A DNA stretch of 64,000 nucleotides, from NCBI RefSeq assembly GCF_903819335.1, contig NZ_CAIJDE010000034.1, positions 124,001 through 188,000 of the forward strand. Reading direction: 5' to 3'. This DNA is from Flavobacterium panici (GTDB lineage: Bacteria > Bacteroidota > Bacteroidia > Flavobacteriales > Flavobacteriaceae). The first letter of the stretch is position 1, and each line of letters begins with the position of its first letter. Position numbers and translations under genes: made by a program. This document shows, one piece after another, positions 45,895-54,739 of this stretch. Under the pieces are notes generated by a model. The model worked only from the letters and a program-made list of their open reading frames with translations, made no database searches and was not told where the DNA came from.

Positions 45895-46134
45895 TTTGGG
45901 GTTTATAGTGTGGCATTTCAACAGCCAAATTACTATTTATTTGCATATAAAATCAAAAAACATTTGATTGTAAACAGATTATGTTTTTATATAGTTTGTA
46001 AGGTTTTGAGGATTAATAAAAACATTGTATAAACATTAACTGTTAAATAATAGTTTATTTACCGAATATTTAATTTTTTTGTAACAAAAATATAATACAG
46101 GCTACTAATAAGTAACTATTTAAATCTTTTGATT

Positions 46135-47331
46135 ATGTATAAAAATACGATGAAATCAGTTTTCGCGGCATCTGCTTTTTTAGTTGGTGTAAGCGGCTGT
46201 TTTGCGCAGGACATTTTGGTAAATTCCTTAAAGCTAAATGCGAGTGATAAAAGTAAAGAAGCTTTTAAATTCACTGAGGTAGTTAACTTAGGAACAACGT
46301 CGATTAAAAACCAAGGTTCATCTGGAACTTGCTGGAGTTATGCATCAAACTCATTTTTAGAGTCAGAAATGATTCGTTTAGGAAAACAGCCTGTTGAGCT
46401 TTCTCAGGTTTTTTCTGCAAGAAATGTGTATGTTGACAAAGGAATAAATTATGTTCGTATGCACGGTGCGATCACTTTAGGTGACGGAGGTTCGCTGCAC
46501 GACGTAATTAATATGTACAAAAAATACGGAACCGTACCAAGAGAAGTTTACACTGGATTGAACTACGGAACAGATAAAAATAAATTTGCCGAAATGTCTG
46601 CACTTATCGAAGGTGTTTTGGCTGCGGTGGTTAAAAATCCAAACGGAGAGTTAACACCAAACTGGCAAAAAGCGTATGCTGCCGTTATCGATTCTTATTT
46701 AGGAAAAGTGCCGGATAACTTCAACTACAAAGGAAAAAACTATACGCCGCAGTCTTTTGCTAAAGAAGTGGTAGGAATTAATCCTGACGAATATGTAGAA
46801 ATGTCTTCGTTTACAACTGCTCCATATTACCAAAAAACAGTTCTTGCAGTGCCAGACAACTGGTCTTTAGATCAGGTTTACAATGTAAAAGTAAACGACA
46901 TGACAGATGTTATCGACAATGCATTGAAAAAAGGATATACTGTAGCTTGGGCAACAGACGTAAGCGAGAAAAGTTTTAGCTGGAAAAACGGTGTAGCGTA
47001 TGTTCCAACAAAGAAATTTGACGACATGACGGCCGAAGAAAAAGCAGATATGTTTAACGGACCAAAAGCAGAACCGGAAATTACTCCAGAAATGCGTCAG
47101 GCTGCGTTTGACAATTACGGTACAACAGACGACCACGGAATGCACATTATTGGTCTTGCAAAAGATCAAACCGGAAAAGAATATTATATCGTAAAAAATT
47201 CTTGGGGAGAAACAAACGACTACAAAGGTTTCTTGTTCGTAACCAAAAATTTCGTAAAATATAAAACAACTGCCTTAATGGTAAACAAAGGCGGAATTCC
47301 TGCTGAAATTGCTAAGAAGTTAGGGGTTTAA
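46135..47331 (+). CDS. Secreted C1-family cysteine peptidase
   Basis: A 398-residue exported protein (signal peptide about 1-25, ending SGCFAQ). It has the papain-fold triad of bleomycin hydrolase/aminopeptidase C relatives: the Gln-Cys pair QGSSGTCWSYA with C66, H334 in DDHGMHIIGL, and N355 in IVKNSWGE. It probably degrades peptides in the periplasm. The ATG at 46135 is chosen; a TTG two codons upstream is in frame. A terminator follows at 47361. Confidence 0.88.
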   Translation: MYKNTMKSVFAASAFLVGVSGCFAQDILVNSLKLNASDKSKEAFKFTEVVNLGTTSIKNQGSSGTCWSYASNSFLESEMIRLGKQPVELSQVFSARNVYVDKGINYVRMHGAITLGDGGSLHDVINMYKKYGTVPREVYTGLNYGTDKNKFAEMSALIEGVLAAVVKNPNGELTPNWQKAYAAVIDSYLGKVPDNFNYKGKNYTPQSFAKEVVGINPDEYVEMSSFTTAPYYQKTVLAVPDNWSLDQVYNVKVNDMTDVIDNALKKGYTVAWATDVSEKSFSWKNGVAYVPTKKFDDMTAEEKADMFNGPKAEPEITPEMRQAAFDNYGTTDDHGMHIIGLAKDQTGKEYYIVKNSWGETNDYKGFLFVTKNFVKYKTTALMVNKGGIPAEIAKKLGV

Positions 47332-47360
47332 GAAGTTTAAGGTTTTTTAATTAAAATAGA

Positions 47361-47397
47361 AAAGCGCTGTAATCTTTGGATTATGGCGCTTTTTTAT
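47361..47397 (+). terminator. Rho-independent terminator after the C1 peptidase
   Basis: A two-part stem, AAAGCGC with GCGCTTT and TAATC with GATTA, then a T-run. It isolates the following operon from upstream transcription. Confidence 0.8.
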
Positions 47398-47510
47398 TGA
47401 CATACTTTTATAAAAAAGATGAAGAACAATATTGATCTTTAAATAAGAAGATTTTATAGGCAAATTTTTATAATTATAATAATGGTGTTACATTTACAAA
47501 AAAACTTTTA

Positions 47511-48857
47511 TTGAAGACAAAAGAAAATAATTTTGATTTAATTTTTGAAGAACTTTTAGAAGTTTATTCTAAAGATCAAATGCCTGTGCGAATTAATTTT
47601 AAGGAGATGGTTGACCATGTCAAATTTCAAGACAGAGCAACACATTCAATACATATATATCCGGCAAAATTAATTCCAAATATTCCATATTTTTTTGTGA
47701 ACAATGATTTTTTTGTAAAGGAGAATGAATTTGTTTTAGATCCTTTTAGTGGTTCAGGAACGGTACTTTTGGAAGCGAATCTAGCCGGAAAAAATGCATA
47801 TGGTTGTGATTCTAATCCTTTAGCAAGATTAATATCAAAAGTCAAAACGTCAGATTATAACATAAAAGTTTTAAGGAGATTATTAGAGTCTTTAAGAGTA
47901 GAAATTCAGAATGTTACAGTTGATGATAATGAAAGCTTTCCCGATGTAGTTAATATAGATTATTGGTTTTTACCCAATATTAAATTACAATTACTCGCAA
48001 TTTTAAAAACTCTTAAAACTATTTCAGACGAGAATTACAAAGACTTTTTTCTTCTTTGTTTTTCAAATTGTATAAAAAAAGTAAGTTTAGCCGATTCAAG
48101 AATTTCAGTTCCAGTAAAAGCAAAATTGAATAGAGAAACAAATAATCTTCATCCATTTTTCGACGAATCAAAATCAAAATTGAAAAATCTTGAGAATTTA
48201 AATGTTTTTGAAAAATTTGCAGAAATAGTTAATGATAACATAAAAAGATTTGAGAATAAGCAAAAAAATATTTCGAAATCTCAAAGAACTCAAATTATTT
48301 CTGAAGATGCAAGAAGTCTGAATTTATTGGACGAGAGTGTTGATTTAATTATTTCATCACCTCCATATGCTGGGGCACAAAAATATATACGCGCGTGTAG
48401 TTTAAATCTTGGATGGACAGAGCTTTCGACAAAAGAAGATTTGCGTACTTTAGATAAAAAAAATATAGGAAGAGAAAATTATTCGAAATCAGATTATTTG
48501 ACCCTAAAAAAGACAGGGCTTGAAGAAGCAGATATACTTCTTCAAGAAGTTTATTTAATCAACCCTTTGCGAGCTCATATAGCTGCAAATTATCTTTTAG
48601 AAATGCAACAAGCAATAATTGAAGCTTCTAGAGTTCTTAAAAAAAACAAGCATTTTGTATTAATTGCAGCGAATAATCAGGTTTGTAATAGAGAGTTTAA
48701 GACACAAGAATATTTACGTCAAATAGCAGAGAATGCTGGTCTCAAAACTATCTGCAGATTGGTTGACGATATTAAATCATACGGATTAATGACTAAAAGA
48801 AATAAGACCGCAAGTATTATTACATGTGAATGGGTATTAATACTTAAAAAAGAATAA
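47511..48857 (+). CDS. DNA methyltransferase (N4-C/N6-A type), first gene of a four-gene operon
   Basis: A 448-residue SAM-dependent methyltransferase. Motif I is DPFSGSGTVLLEA (77-84 is DPFSGSGT), motif IV is IISSPPYAG (SSPPY at 282-286), and IHIYPAKLIPNIPYF precedes motif I as in this methylase group. SPPY favours N4-cytosine or N6-adenine targets. The order motif I before motif IV excludes the beta arrangement. The frame starts with TTG at 47511, a TACATTTA box lies at 47489-47496, and the first in-frame ATG is 47581. The next gene starts directly at the stop codon. DNA is much more AT-rich than the neighbouring peptidase gene. It may modify host DNA, or make the modified base that the operon monitors. 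Confidence 0.85.
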   Translation: MKTKENNFDLIFEELLEVYSKDQMPVRINFKEMVDHVKFQDRATHSIHIYPAKLIPNIPYFFVNNDFFVKENEFVLDPFSGSGTVLLEANLAGKNAYGCDSNPLARLISKVKTSDYNIKVLRRLLESLRVEIQNVTVDDNESFPDVVNIDYWFLPNIKLQLLAILKTLKTISDENYKDFFLLCFSNCIKKVSLADSRISVPVKAKLNRETNNLHPFFDESKSKLKNLENLNVFEKFAEIVNDNIKRFENKQKNISKSQRTQIISEDARSLNLLDESVDLIISSPPYAGAQKYIRACSLNLGWTELSTKEDLRTLDKKNIGRENYSKSDYLTLKKTGLEEADILLQEVYLINPLRAHIAANYLLEMQQAIIEASRVLKKNKHFVLIAANNQVCNREFKTQEYLRQIAENAGLKTICRLVDDIKSYGLMTKRNKTASIITCEWVLILKKE

Positions 48858-49811
48858 ATGGACCTAAAAGATAAACTTCACGCAAAAATTAAATGTTTAA
48901 ATGAAACTCTTTGGGATGGAAAAGGTTCATATAAAAAGGTTAATGCATGGTTGAATAATTTTCAGGATGATGAAAAAATACATGCACTTTATTTATTGTC
49001 ACAATGTGTATATTTTAATGATTTTCAGATTAAACAATTATTGATTTCTATATATCGAGATCTTTTTAAATATCCTCATATTGAGTTTATTAGAAGGAAA
49101 AACGGAAACACTTTAGATGAGGTGTTTATTAAGACAGAATATAAAAAAATACTAGATAACACTCGTTTTGTAAGCGTAGGGAATCCTGCAGAAAGTAGTG
49201 CGCATTTAATGTATAATTTTAGGAATGAAAATAAAATACCGAAATCTCTTTTTATACATGAAACCCAAATAGCAAGCTGTCCGAAACAAGTCGAAAATTT
49301 TGTATTTTTAGATGATATATGTGGTAGTGGAAATCAAATGGTAGACTATACTAAAGCTGTTATCCCTATTATTAAAAGAGAATTTCCAAAGGCAAAAATC
49401 TATTACTTTTTATTACTAGGAACTAGAGAAGGAAAAGATTTTATTAGAACTCATACTAGTATTGATATTGTAGATTCTGTATTAGAGTTAGATAATTCTT
49501 TTAAAACATTTCATTCTAATTCTCGAGTATTCAAAAATATTCCATCAGAAATTGATATTACTAAAATACATACCTTTACAGGAAGAGATGGAAAGAGATT
49601 AATGAGTTCTATATTTTTAAGACTAAATCCGTTGATGAATGCTGCTGACCTTGAATCTGTATCTGATAGAGATAAATTCGGTTACAAAGACGGACAATAT
49701 TTGATAGCTTTTAATCATAATACTCCAGATAATACCTTACCAGTATTATGGTATAATGAAGATACAATTACTTGGAATTCAATTTTTAAAAGAGCACATA
49801 AGATTTATTAG
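48858..49811 (+). CDS. Phosphoribosyltransferase-like conflict-system protein (PRTase-CE type)
   Basis: A 317-residue protein. The central segment FVFLDDICGSGNQMVDY (D152-D153, G156, S157, G158) is a PRPP-binding loop of type I phosphoribosyltransferases with Cys in the variable position. Around it are strand-helix pairs (KIYYFLLLGTREG) of the Rossmann-like core. Residues 1-120 are helical. Overall it matches the PRTase-CE family found beside ORC/CDC6 ATPases in predicted biological-conflict systems. It has no housekeeping PRTase hood, so a purine salvage role is unlikely. Its start touches the methylase stop and it ends 2 bp before the ATPase gene. Activity could be base exchange, NAD- or PRPP-linked signalling, or ribosylation; this is open. 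Confidence 0.7.
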   Translation: MDLKDKLHAKIKCLNETLWDGKGSYKKVNAWLNNFQDDEKIHALYLLSQCVYFNDFQIKQLLISIYRDLFKYPHIEFIRRKNGNTLDEVFIKTEYKKILDNTRFVSVGNPAESSAHLMYNFRNENKIPKSLFIHETQIASCPKQVENFVFLDDICGSGNQMVDYTKAVIPIIKREFPKAKIYYFLLLGTREGKDFIRTHTSIDIVDSVLELDNSFKTFHSNSRVFKNIPSEIDITKIHTFTGRDGKRLMSSIFLRLNPLMNAADLESVSDRDKFGYKDGQYLIAFNHNTPDNTLPVLWYNEDTITWNSIFKRAHKIY

Positions 49812-49813
49812 CC

Positions 49814-51802
49814 ATGAAAACACAAACAAATCCTTTTAACATTACAAAAGCTGTTGATTACAGTGATGAAGAACTAGATCGATTTTGGGTTGATTTTCCT
49901 ATGGAAACAGGTTTTAAAGGAATTATTAAGCCGACATCAGATATGCCAATGATAATTTTGGGAAGTAAAGGTAGTGGTAAAACACATATTATGAAACATT
50001 TTTCATTTACTTCTCAAAACTTAAGATGGAAAAATGACATTCTTAATGGCCTAAAAATGGATGGGTATTTAGGAACTTATTTAAGATGCTCAGGGCTTAA
50101 TGGGTTTAAATTTAAAGATAAAGGAGAGCAGGTTACAGAAGATTGGCAAACAATTTTTTCCTATTATTTGGAATTGTGGTTAAGTCAATTGCTTTTAAAA
50201 AATGTAATAAAAATTTTAGAAGAGGGAAGTTTAATTATTTCAAATGAACATATAATTTCATTAGAAATAATGCAGTTGCTGGATATTACAGAAGAATCAC
50301 AAAATATAAAGAATCTTAGTCATTTGGTAAGATATTTTAGCGAACTGCAAAAAAATATTGATTATGCAATTAATAATAAATCATTTACTCAAAAAAAAGT
50401 TTCTGAATCAATTGAAATCCTAGCAAGTCCAGGTAGTTTGATTTTTGGAATACCAGAAGTTTTAAACAGAGAAATTAAAGAATTTCAAGATATCAAATTT
50501 CTTTATTTACTTGATGAATATGAGAATTTTACTGAAGATCAACAAAAATATTTTAATACCTTAATTAGAGAAAGAAAAAATCCCACATGCTTTAAAATAG
50601 GTGCTCGTCGATATGGGATGAGAACTCATGAAACACTTAGTGCAGGAGAAGGGATAAAGGCAGGTTCAGAGTTTGAGATATTTGATATAGATACTATTTT
50701 TAGAGAAAATAAAACAGGATATAATCAATTTATAAATGATATTTGTTTGAAAAGACTTGATTTGGCAGGAATCAAAATTGCTAAAAATGAGATGTCTGAC
50801 TACTTTGAAACATTTAATATTGATGAATTCTTAAAAAAAATACAGACGGGAGACAAAGGACATTTTTTGGCTTTAGGAAAAAAATTAAATTTATCTAAAT
50901 ATAAATTCATAAGGGCTCGCATATTAGCTAATTTGGAATTTAATGAGAACATATTGTTGGAGAGAATTAATATAATGTTGTTTTATCGAGAATGGAAAAA
51001 AGGAGCTGATTTACTTTCTGCTTCTGAAAATATTTCGATTGCTTGTTCAAAATATTGGCTTCATAAAGTTGAAAATGAGCATTATAGAATAATTCAAAAA
51101 TTTAAATATGATATTTTAGATGTATTAGCAAGAGAAAATGGAGAGAAAATACGTTCCGTTATTGGGTTTGATAATATTGTGAAAATTTCAAACGGAATTC
51201 CAAGACATGTTTTAATTATTATGAAACATATTTTTAAATGGAATGAATATTTTGAGATGAAAACATTTAAATCTAAAGACTTAAAAATTTCAGCTCAATC
51301 ACAATTAAATGCGATAAAAGATACTACAAAGTGGTTTGTTGAAGATGCAAGAATTCCAGGAGATGATGGATCAATTGCTAAGGACTCAATAGAAAGACTA
51401 TGTGATTATTTACGTGAATTAAGATTTTCCGATATTCCTCCAGAATGTTCGATTTCTACTTTTTCTCTTAAATCAAAACTTATTCCTGCTGAAATTTCTA
51501 GAATAATTAATTTCTTGGAGCAATATAGTTATATAATAGAAGTAGGTGAACGTCGCGATAAAAACACCAATAGTAGATACAGTACCTATCAAATAAATGG
51601 ATTATTAGCTGTTGAGTGGGAATTGTCAATAAGCAGACGTGGAATAGTTGATTTAAATTCAAAAGAGCTACAAACAATATTCGCTCCTGACAGTGATAAT
51701 GAATTCAAATCAATGATTCAGAGTGAAAAGAATAAATATAATGCACCATTTGCAGACAATACTAATACTAGTGCATCACCGACTTTATTTGATAAATTTT
51801 AA
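49814..51802 (+). CDS. ORC/CDC6-like AAA+ ATPase
   Basis: A 662-residue cytoplasmic ATPase. Walker A is GSKGSGKTH (G50-T57, Lys56), Walker B is YLLDEYENF (D234-E237), followed by a sensor-like Arg stretch (GARRYGMRTHE, about 258-268). The middle is helical, and a C-terminal winged-helix-like part (about 520-600, SISTFSLKSKLIPAEISRIINFLEQ) could bind DNA. This fits the ORC-CDC6 family ATPases of conflict systems, which are proposed to sense DNA and control an effector. It is the central and largest protein of the operon, spaced 2 bp from both neighbours. Confidence 0.75.
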   Translation: MKTQTNPFNITKAVDYSDEELDRFWVDFPMETGFKGIIKPTSDMPMIILGSKGSGKTHIMKHFSFTSQNLRWKNDILNGLKMDGYLGTYLRCSGLNGFKFKDKGEQVTEDWQTIFSYYLELWLSQLLLKNVIKILEEGSLIISNEHIISLEIMQLLDITEESQNIKNLSHLVRYFSELQKNIDYAINNKSFTQKKVSESIEILASPGSLIFGIPEVLNREIKEFQDIKFLYLLDEYENFTEDQQKYFNTLIRERKNPTCFKIGARRYGMRTHETLSAGEGIKAGSEFEIFDIDTIFRENKTGYNQFINDICLKRLDLAGIKIAKNEMSDYFETFNIDEFLKKIQTGDKGHFLALGKKLNLSKYKFIRARILANLEFNENILLERINIMLFYREWKKGADLLSASENISIACSKYWLHKVENEHYRIIQKFKYDILDVLARENGEKIRSVIGFDNIVKISNGIPRHVLIIMKHIFKWNEYFEMKTFKSKDLKISAQSQLNAIKDTTKWFVEDARIPGDDGSIAKDSIERLCDYLRELRFSDIPPECSISTFSLKSKLIPAEISRIINFLEQYSYIIEVGERRDKNTNSRYSTYQINGLLAVEWELSISRRGIVDLNSKELQTIFAPDSDNEFKSMIQSEKNKYNAPFADNTNTSASPTLFDKF

Positions 51803-51804
51803 TA

Positions 51805-52785
51805 ATGAAATATTCTTATTTATATAAATCTAAACTTGAAGACATTACTCCATCGTTAGTTTCAAGAACATTTAATCATGATTTATTTATTTCGGCTTAC
51901 AATGAATCTGAAAGAGTAAATTTTGTATTCGATAATGTTAGTAGTAAAGATAAGCATTGGATAATTTTTCCAGAGTATGAATTTAGTCCGTCTGAGATAA
52001 AAAAATTAGGGGGATTAATATTTGATTATTCTAATGAAAAAAACCTTGATGAATCAGGAATTATAATTGATTACTATAATAATGGTGCAAAAAACTTTTT
52101 TGAGCAAAAGAAACGTGTTTGTATTGATATTACAGGATTTATACGCCCTCATTTAGTTTTCTTGATCCGTCTTTTGGAAAAAGAAAAAGTAGAAAATATT
52201 GAGTTTATTTATTCGGAACCATCTAATTATGTAAAAAAAGAAAATACGGTTTTTTCAGATGATTTTATTGAGATTAGAGGAGTGATAGGTTGCTTAAACA
52301 GTCATGATCCTGATACTAATAATGATATTTTGATTATTGGTTCAGGATATGATCACCAAATGATATCTAGAATTGCAAAAGCTAAACCAGAAGCGAAAAA
52401 AATACAAGTACTTGGTTTCCCATCTTTGAAAGCTGACATGTTTCAAGAGAATGTTTTGAAAGTTTATCAATCTGAAGAGGATGTTTCTTCGGGTGATTTT
52501 TCAATTGATGATGAAAATGTTATTCTTGCTCCTGCAAATGATCCATTTGTTACAGCTCAATTGATAAGTGATTATATTAAAAAAGAGGAGAAAAAGAAAC
52601 CTATTACAAATATTTATTTATGTCCATTATCTACAAAAGCGCAAACTTTAGGTATGGCTTTGTATTACGTTTGTGAGTGTCTAGGTAAACCTGCAAGTAT
52701 TCTTTTTCCTTTTTCAAAGAAATATTCAAGAGAAACGACACAAGGAATATCTAATATTTTAATTTATGAGGTTCAATTTAGTTAA
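51805..52785 (+). CDS. Rossmann protein with CARF-like DITG motif
   Basis: A 326-residue cytoplasmic protein of two alpha/beta halves. The first half holds VCIDITGFIRPHLVFLIRLL, where D108-I-T-G111 sits at the end of a strand before a long helix, similar to the DxTGG motif of CARF nucleotide-sensor domains. The second half begins ILIIGSGYDHQM, then KIQVLGFPSLKADM, and has the ordered motif NIYLCPLSTKAQTLGMALY near residue 273. No nuclease motif is visible. It begins 2 bp after the ATPase stop and is last in the operon. A role as nucleotide sensor is inference; an alternative is a pyrophosphorylase- or hydrolase-like enzyme. Confidence 0.6.
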   Translation: MKYSYLYKSKLEDITPSLVSRTFNHDLFISAYNESERVNFVFDNVSSKDKHWIIFPEYEFSPSEIKKLGGLIFDYSNEKNLDESGIIIDYYNNGAKNFFEQKKRVCIDITGFIRPHLVFLIRLLEKEKVENIEFIYSEPSNYVKKENTVFSDDFIEIRGVIGCLNSHDPDTNNDILIIGSGYDHQMISRIAKAKPEAKKIQVLGFPSLKADMFQENVLKVYQSEEDVSSGDFSIDDENVILAPANDPFVTAQLISDYIKKEEKKKPITNIYLCPLSTKAQTLGMALYYVCECLGKPASILFPFSKKYSRETTQGISNILIYEVQFS

Positions 52786-52828
52786 TCTTTAAACTATAAG
52801 TAGAAATGGGAATATGCTTAAGCTTTAA

Positions 52829-53221
52829 TTACTTCCCTTTCAACAACTTCTCCAAATACTCAACCTTATCTTTTTCAGCCTGAACCAAACGCTCATAAAG
52901 TTCCACAACTTTGTCAAGAGGATTAAAATTACAGTTATAATTAAGTCCAGCATTCACAATGCCATTATCTTGATATGTATTTCCAATAATATTTAAAACC
53001 GCTTCTTCAGAGAAATTTTTAATTCCTTCAACAGTTACGCCTAATATTTCGGCAATTGCCTGAAGTTTTTCATCATCAATTGTTTCGCTGTTTTCAATAG
53101 CAGAAACAGTCTGCTGGCTCGTGCCTAAAGCCTGCGCCAAAGCTTCCTGCTTCATATCGCGAAGTTCACGAATACGGCTTATTTTTCGCCCTATATGATT
53201 TGGTTTTGTTAGTGTGCTCAT
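52829..53221 (-). CDS. XRE-family HTH regulator
   Basis: A 130-residue protein. The N-terminal HTH (about 8-70: RIRELRDMKQEALAQALGTSQQTVSAIEN) is of the Cro/CI type, and the C-terminal helix KVVELYERLVQAEKDKVEYLEKLL is a probable dimerisation coiled coil. Related proteins occur widely in Bacteroidota chromosomes. It is convergent with the four-gene conflict operon, 43 bp apart, but there is no sign that it controls it. The TATCTTTG box at 53226-53233 lies only 4 bp before the ATG, so the message should be leaderless. Confidence 0.87.
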   Translation of the reverse strand: MSTLTKPNHIGRKISRIRELRDMKQEALAQALGTSQQTVSAIENSETIDDEKLQAIAEILGVTVEGIKNFSEEAVLNIIGNTYQDNGIVNAGLNYNCNFNPLDKVVELYERLVQAEKDKVEYLEKLLKGK

Positions 53222-53225
53222 AATT

Positions 53226-53233
53226 CAAAGATA
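53226..53233 (-). promoter_or_regulatory. Promoter -7 box (TATCTTTG) of the XRE gene
   Basis: Exact TAnnTTTG on the minus strand, four bases before the XRE start codon. Confidence 0.55.
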
Positions 53234-53508
53234 TTTAAAATTCCTGAAAAAAGTATTGGTGCTGTAAAATACAAGTTGTTTTTGTGTGATACAATTTGCT
53301 GCGATTTCAGGACAAAACAAAAATACAATTTTTCGCACAACGAATAATTAAAATCTAAAATTATAAAAACAATCAGCGTTGGGCAAAAAGCAAAACGCAC
53401 ACTTAATCGTTTTTATAAGTACTTCACGGTCAAAGTAATGCATAAATATCACAAAATCAGTAGCTTTATATAGTGTTTTACGGAGTATCAACTTAAATTT
53501 AATTACTT

Positions 53509-54180
53509 ATGAAAACATATTTACTACATTTTGCAGCTTTTGCCAGTTTGTTTTCCATAAGTGGTTTTGCTCAGCAAACCAATTATATGGTAGCAAATGC
53601 AGACTCTCGAAGAGCGCCTTTTAAATTTGACAGCAAACCAACAGATGATCGTGTTATAGAATCGTATTTGGTTGTAGAAGTAATCAATATGCCTTTCGGG
53701 AGAAGGACTACCAAATACGAAGTTTCAAAACTGGATATGGTGTATACAAATGATCTCGGCCCAAATAATACCAGAACGGTAACTCCAATCTATAAAAAAC
53801 CAAAAGTAAGAACAGCGAGCACAATTTTACCGTCAAAATCAATGGCAGATGCAACAACTAAAACCATTAAACCAGTCGAAGTTGAGGTTACAGCTCCGGC
53901 TTATAGTGAGAAGTTTGTAAAAATAGATATTCTCGACACTTACGCCAATGTTTTAGACAAAGGGTACGAATCTATAGATATGCTTAAAAAAGTCGCTGAC
54001 AAGTACTATTTTGAAAGTAATTTTGAAGATGCCGTTAAATATTACACGGAGTTATTTACTCTCGAAGCAAATTTAGACACCATTTATTATTTTAGATACG
54101 CGCAATGTTTAAAAGCTACAAATGAAAAAGAAAAAGGCGAAGAAATGATGAAATTGTTTGAAAGTAAGAATTTAAATTGA
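53509..54180 (+). CDS. Secreted TPR protein resembling the N-part of OmpA-family proteins
   Basis: A 223-residue protein with a signal peptide (about 1-21, ending SGFAQQ). After an unmatched middle with repeated charged Lys/Thr segments, the C-terminal 90 residues form TPR-like helices: ANVLDKGYESIDMLKKVADKYYFESNFEDAVKYY, then YYFRYAQCLKA. This matches the TPR block seen before the PD40 and OmpA domains of flavobacterial OmpA/PorE proteins, but no such domains follow. It may be a truncated paralog or a stand-alone TPR protein. Its last 18 bases recur at 54520-54537 among repeats. Confidence 0.7.
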   Translation: MKTYLLHFAAFASLFSISGFAQQTNYMVANADSRRAPFKFDSKPTDDRVIESYLVVEVINMPFGRRTTKYEVSKLDMVYTNDLGPNNTRTVTPIYKKPKVRTASTILPSKSMADATTKTIKPVEVEVTAPAYSEKFVKIDILDTYANVLDKGYESIDMLKKVADKYYFESNFEDAVKYYTELFTLEANLDTIYYFRYAQCLKATNEKEKGEEMMKLFESKNLN

Positions 54181-54205
54181 TAGCAACGAAGTAATAAAAC
54201 TCAGT

Positions 54206-54312
54206 TTTGTCATTTCGACGGAGGAGAAATCTCCGCGAGAAGCTCCATACAGTATGTCGCCAATCTTTGCAGAGTTACTTGCGGAGATTTCTCCTCCGTC
54301 GAAATGACAAAC
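54206..54312. repeat. Inverted-repeat element A, copy 1
   Basis: Arms of about 30 bp: TTTGTCATTTCGAC followed by GGAGGAGAAATC, mirrored by GATTTCTCCTCC and GTCGAAATGACAAA. The loop contains TCGCCAATCTTTG, which recurs in element A' at 54740. It lies directly after the TPR gene and could fold as a strong hairpin in either transcript. Confidence 0.8.
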
Positions 54313-54397
54313 TTTTAGTAGAAATTGTTTGAGAGCAAAAACCTCAATCATAAAATAGGCAAGGAATAAACCATAAAGAACTTAATAAGTTTTATAA

Positions 54398-54495
54398 ACA
54401 TAGCCCACGATTTCAACCGCGGAAATGCAATTTTTGGGTAATACATTTTTTATAATTTGTATCGCGTTTCCCGTGGTTGAAACCACGGGCTATGT
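54398..54495. repeat. Inverted-repeat element B, copy 1
   Basis: Begins ACATAGCCCACGATTTCAAC and ends GGTTGAAACCACGGGCTATG: two mirrored ends around a TTT/GTATCGCG loop. Its relative is at 54616. No coding content. Confidence 0.75.
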
Positions 54496-54615
54496 TTGAA
54501 ATATGATTGAATTGAGAGGGAAATGATGAAATTGTTTCAGGGTAAAAATTTTAATATAATGAAACTTAAAAATAAGCAAGAAGTTAAATCAATAAAGGTT
54601 TGTACAATATAGTAA

Positions 54616-54713
54616 ACATAGCCTGCGGTTTCAACCGTAGGAACGCAATGTTTGGCAATGTATTTATTGTGATCTGTATAACGTTTCCCGTGGTTGAAAC
54701 CACGTGCTATATT
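54616..54713. repeat. Inverted-repeat element B, copy 2
   Basis: Begins ACATAGCCTGCGGTTTCAAC and ends GTTGAAACCACGTGCTATAT, with ACGTTTCCCGTGG shared with copy 1 near the right end. It differs from copy 1 at scattered positions, so the two are related elements rather than a fresh duplication. Confidence 0.75.
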
Positions 54714-54739
54714 TGAAATTCGATTGAATGTAGGCTCAG

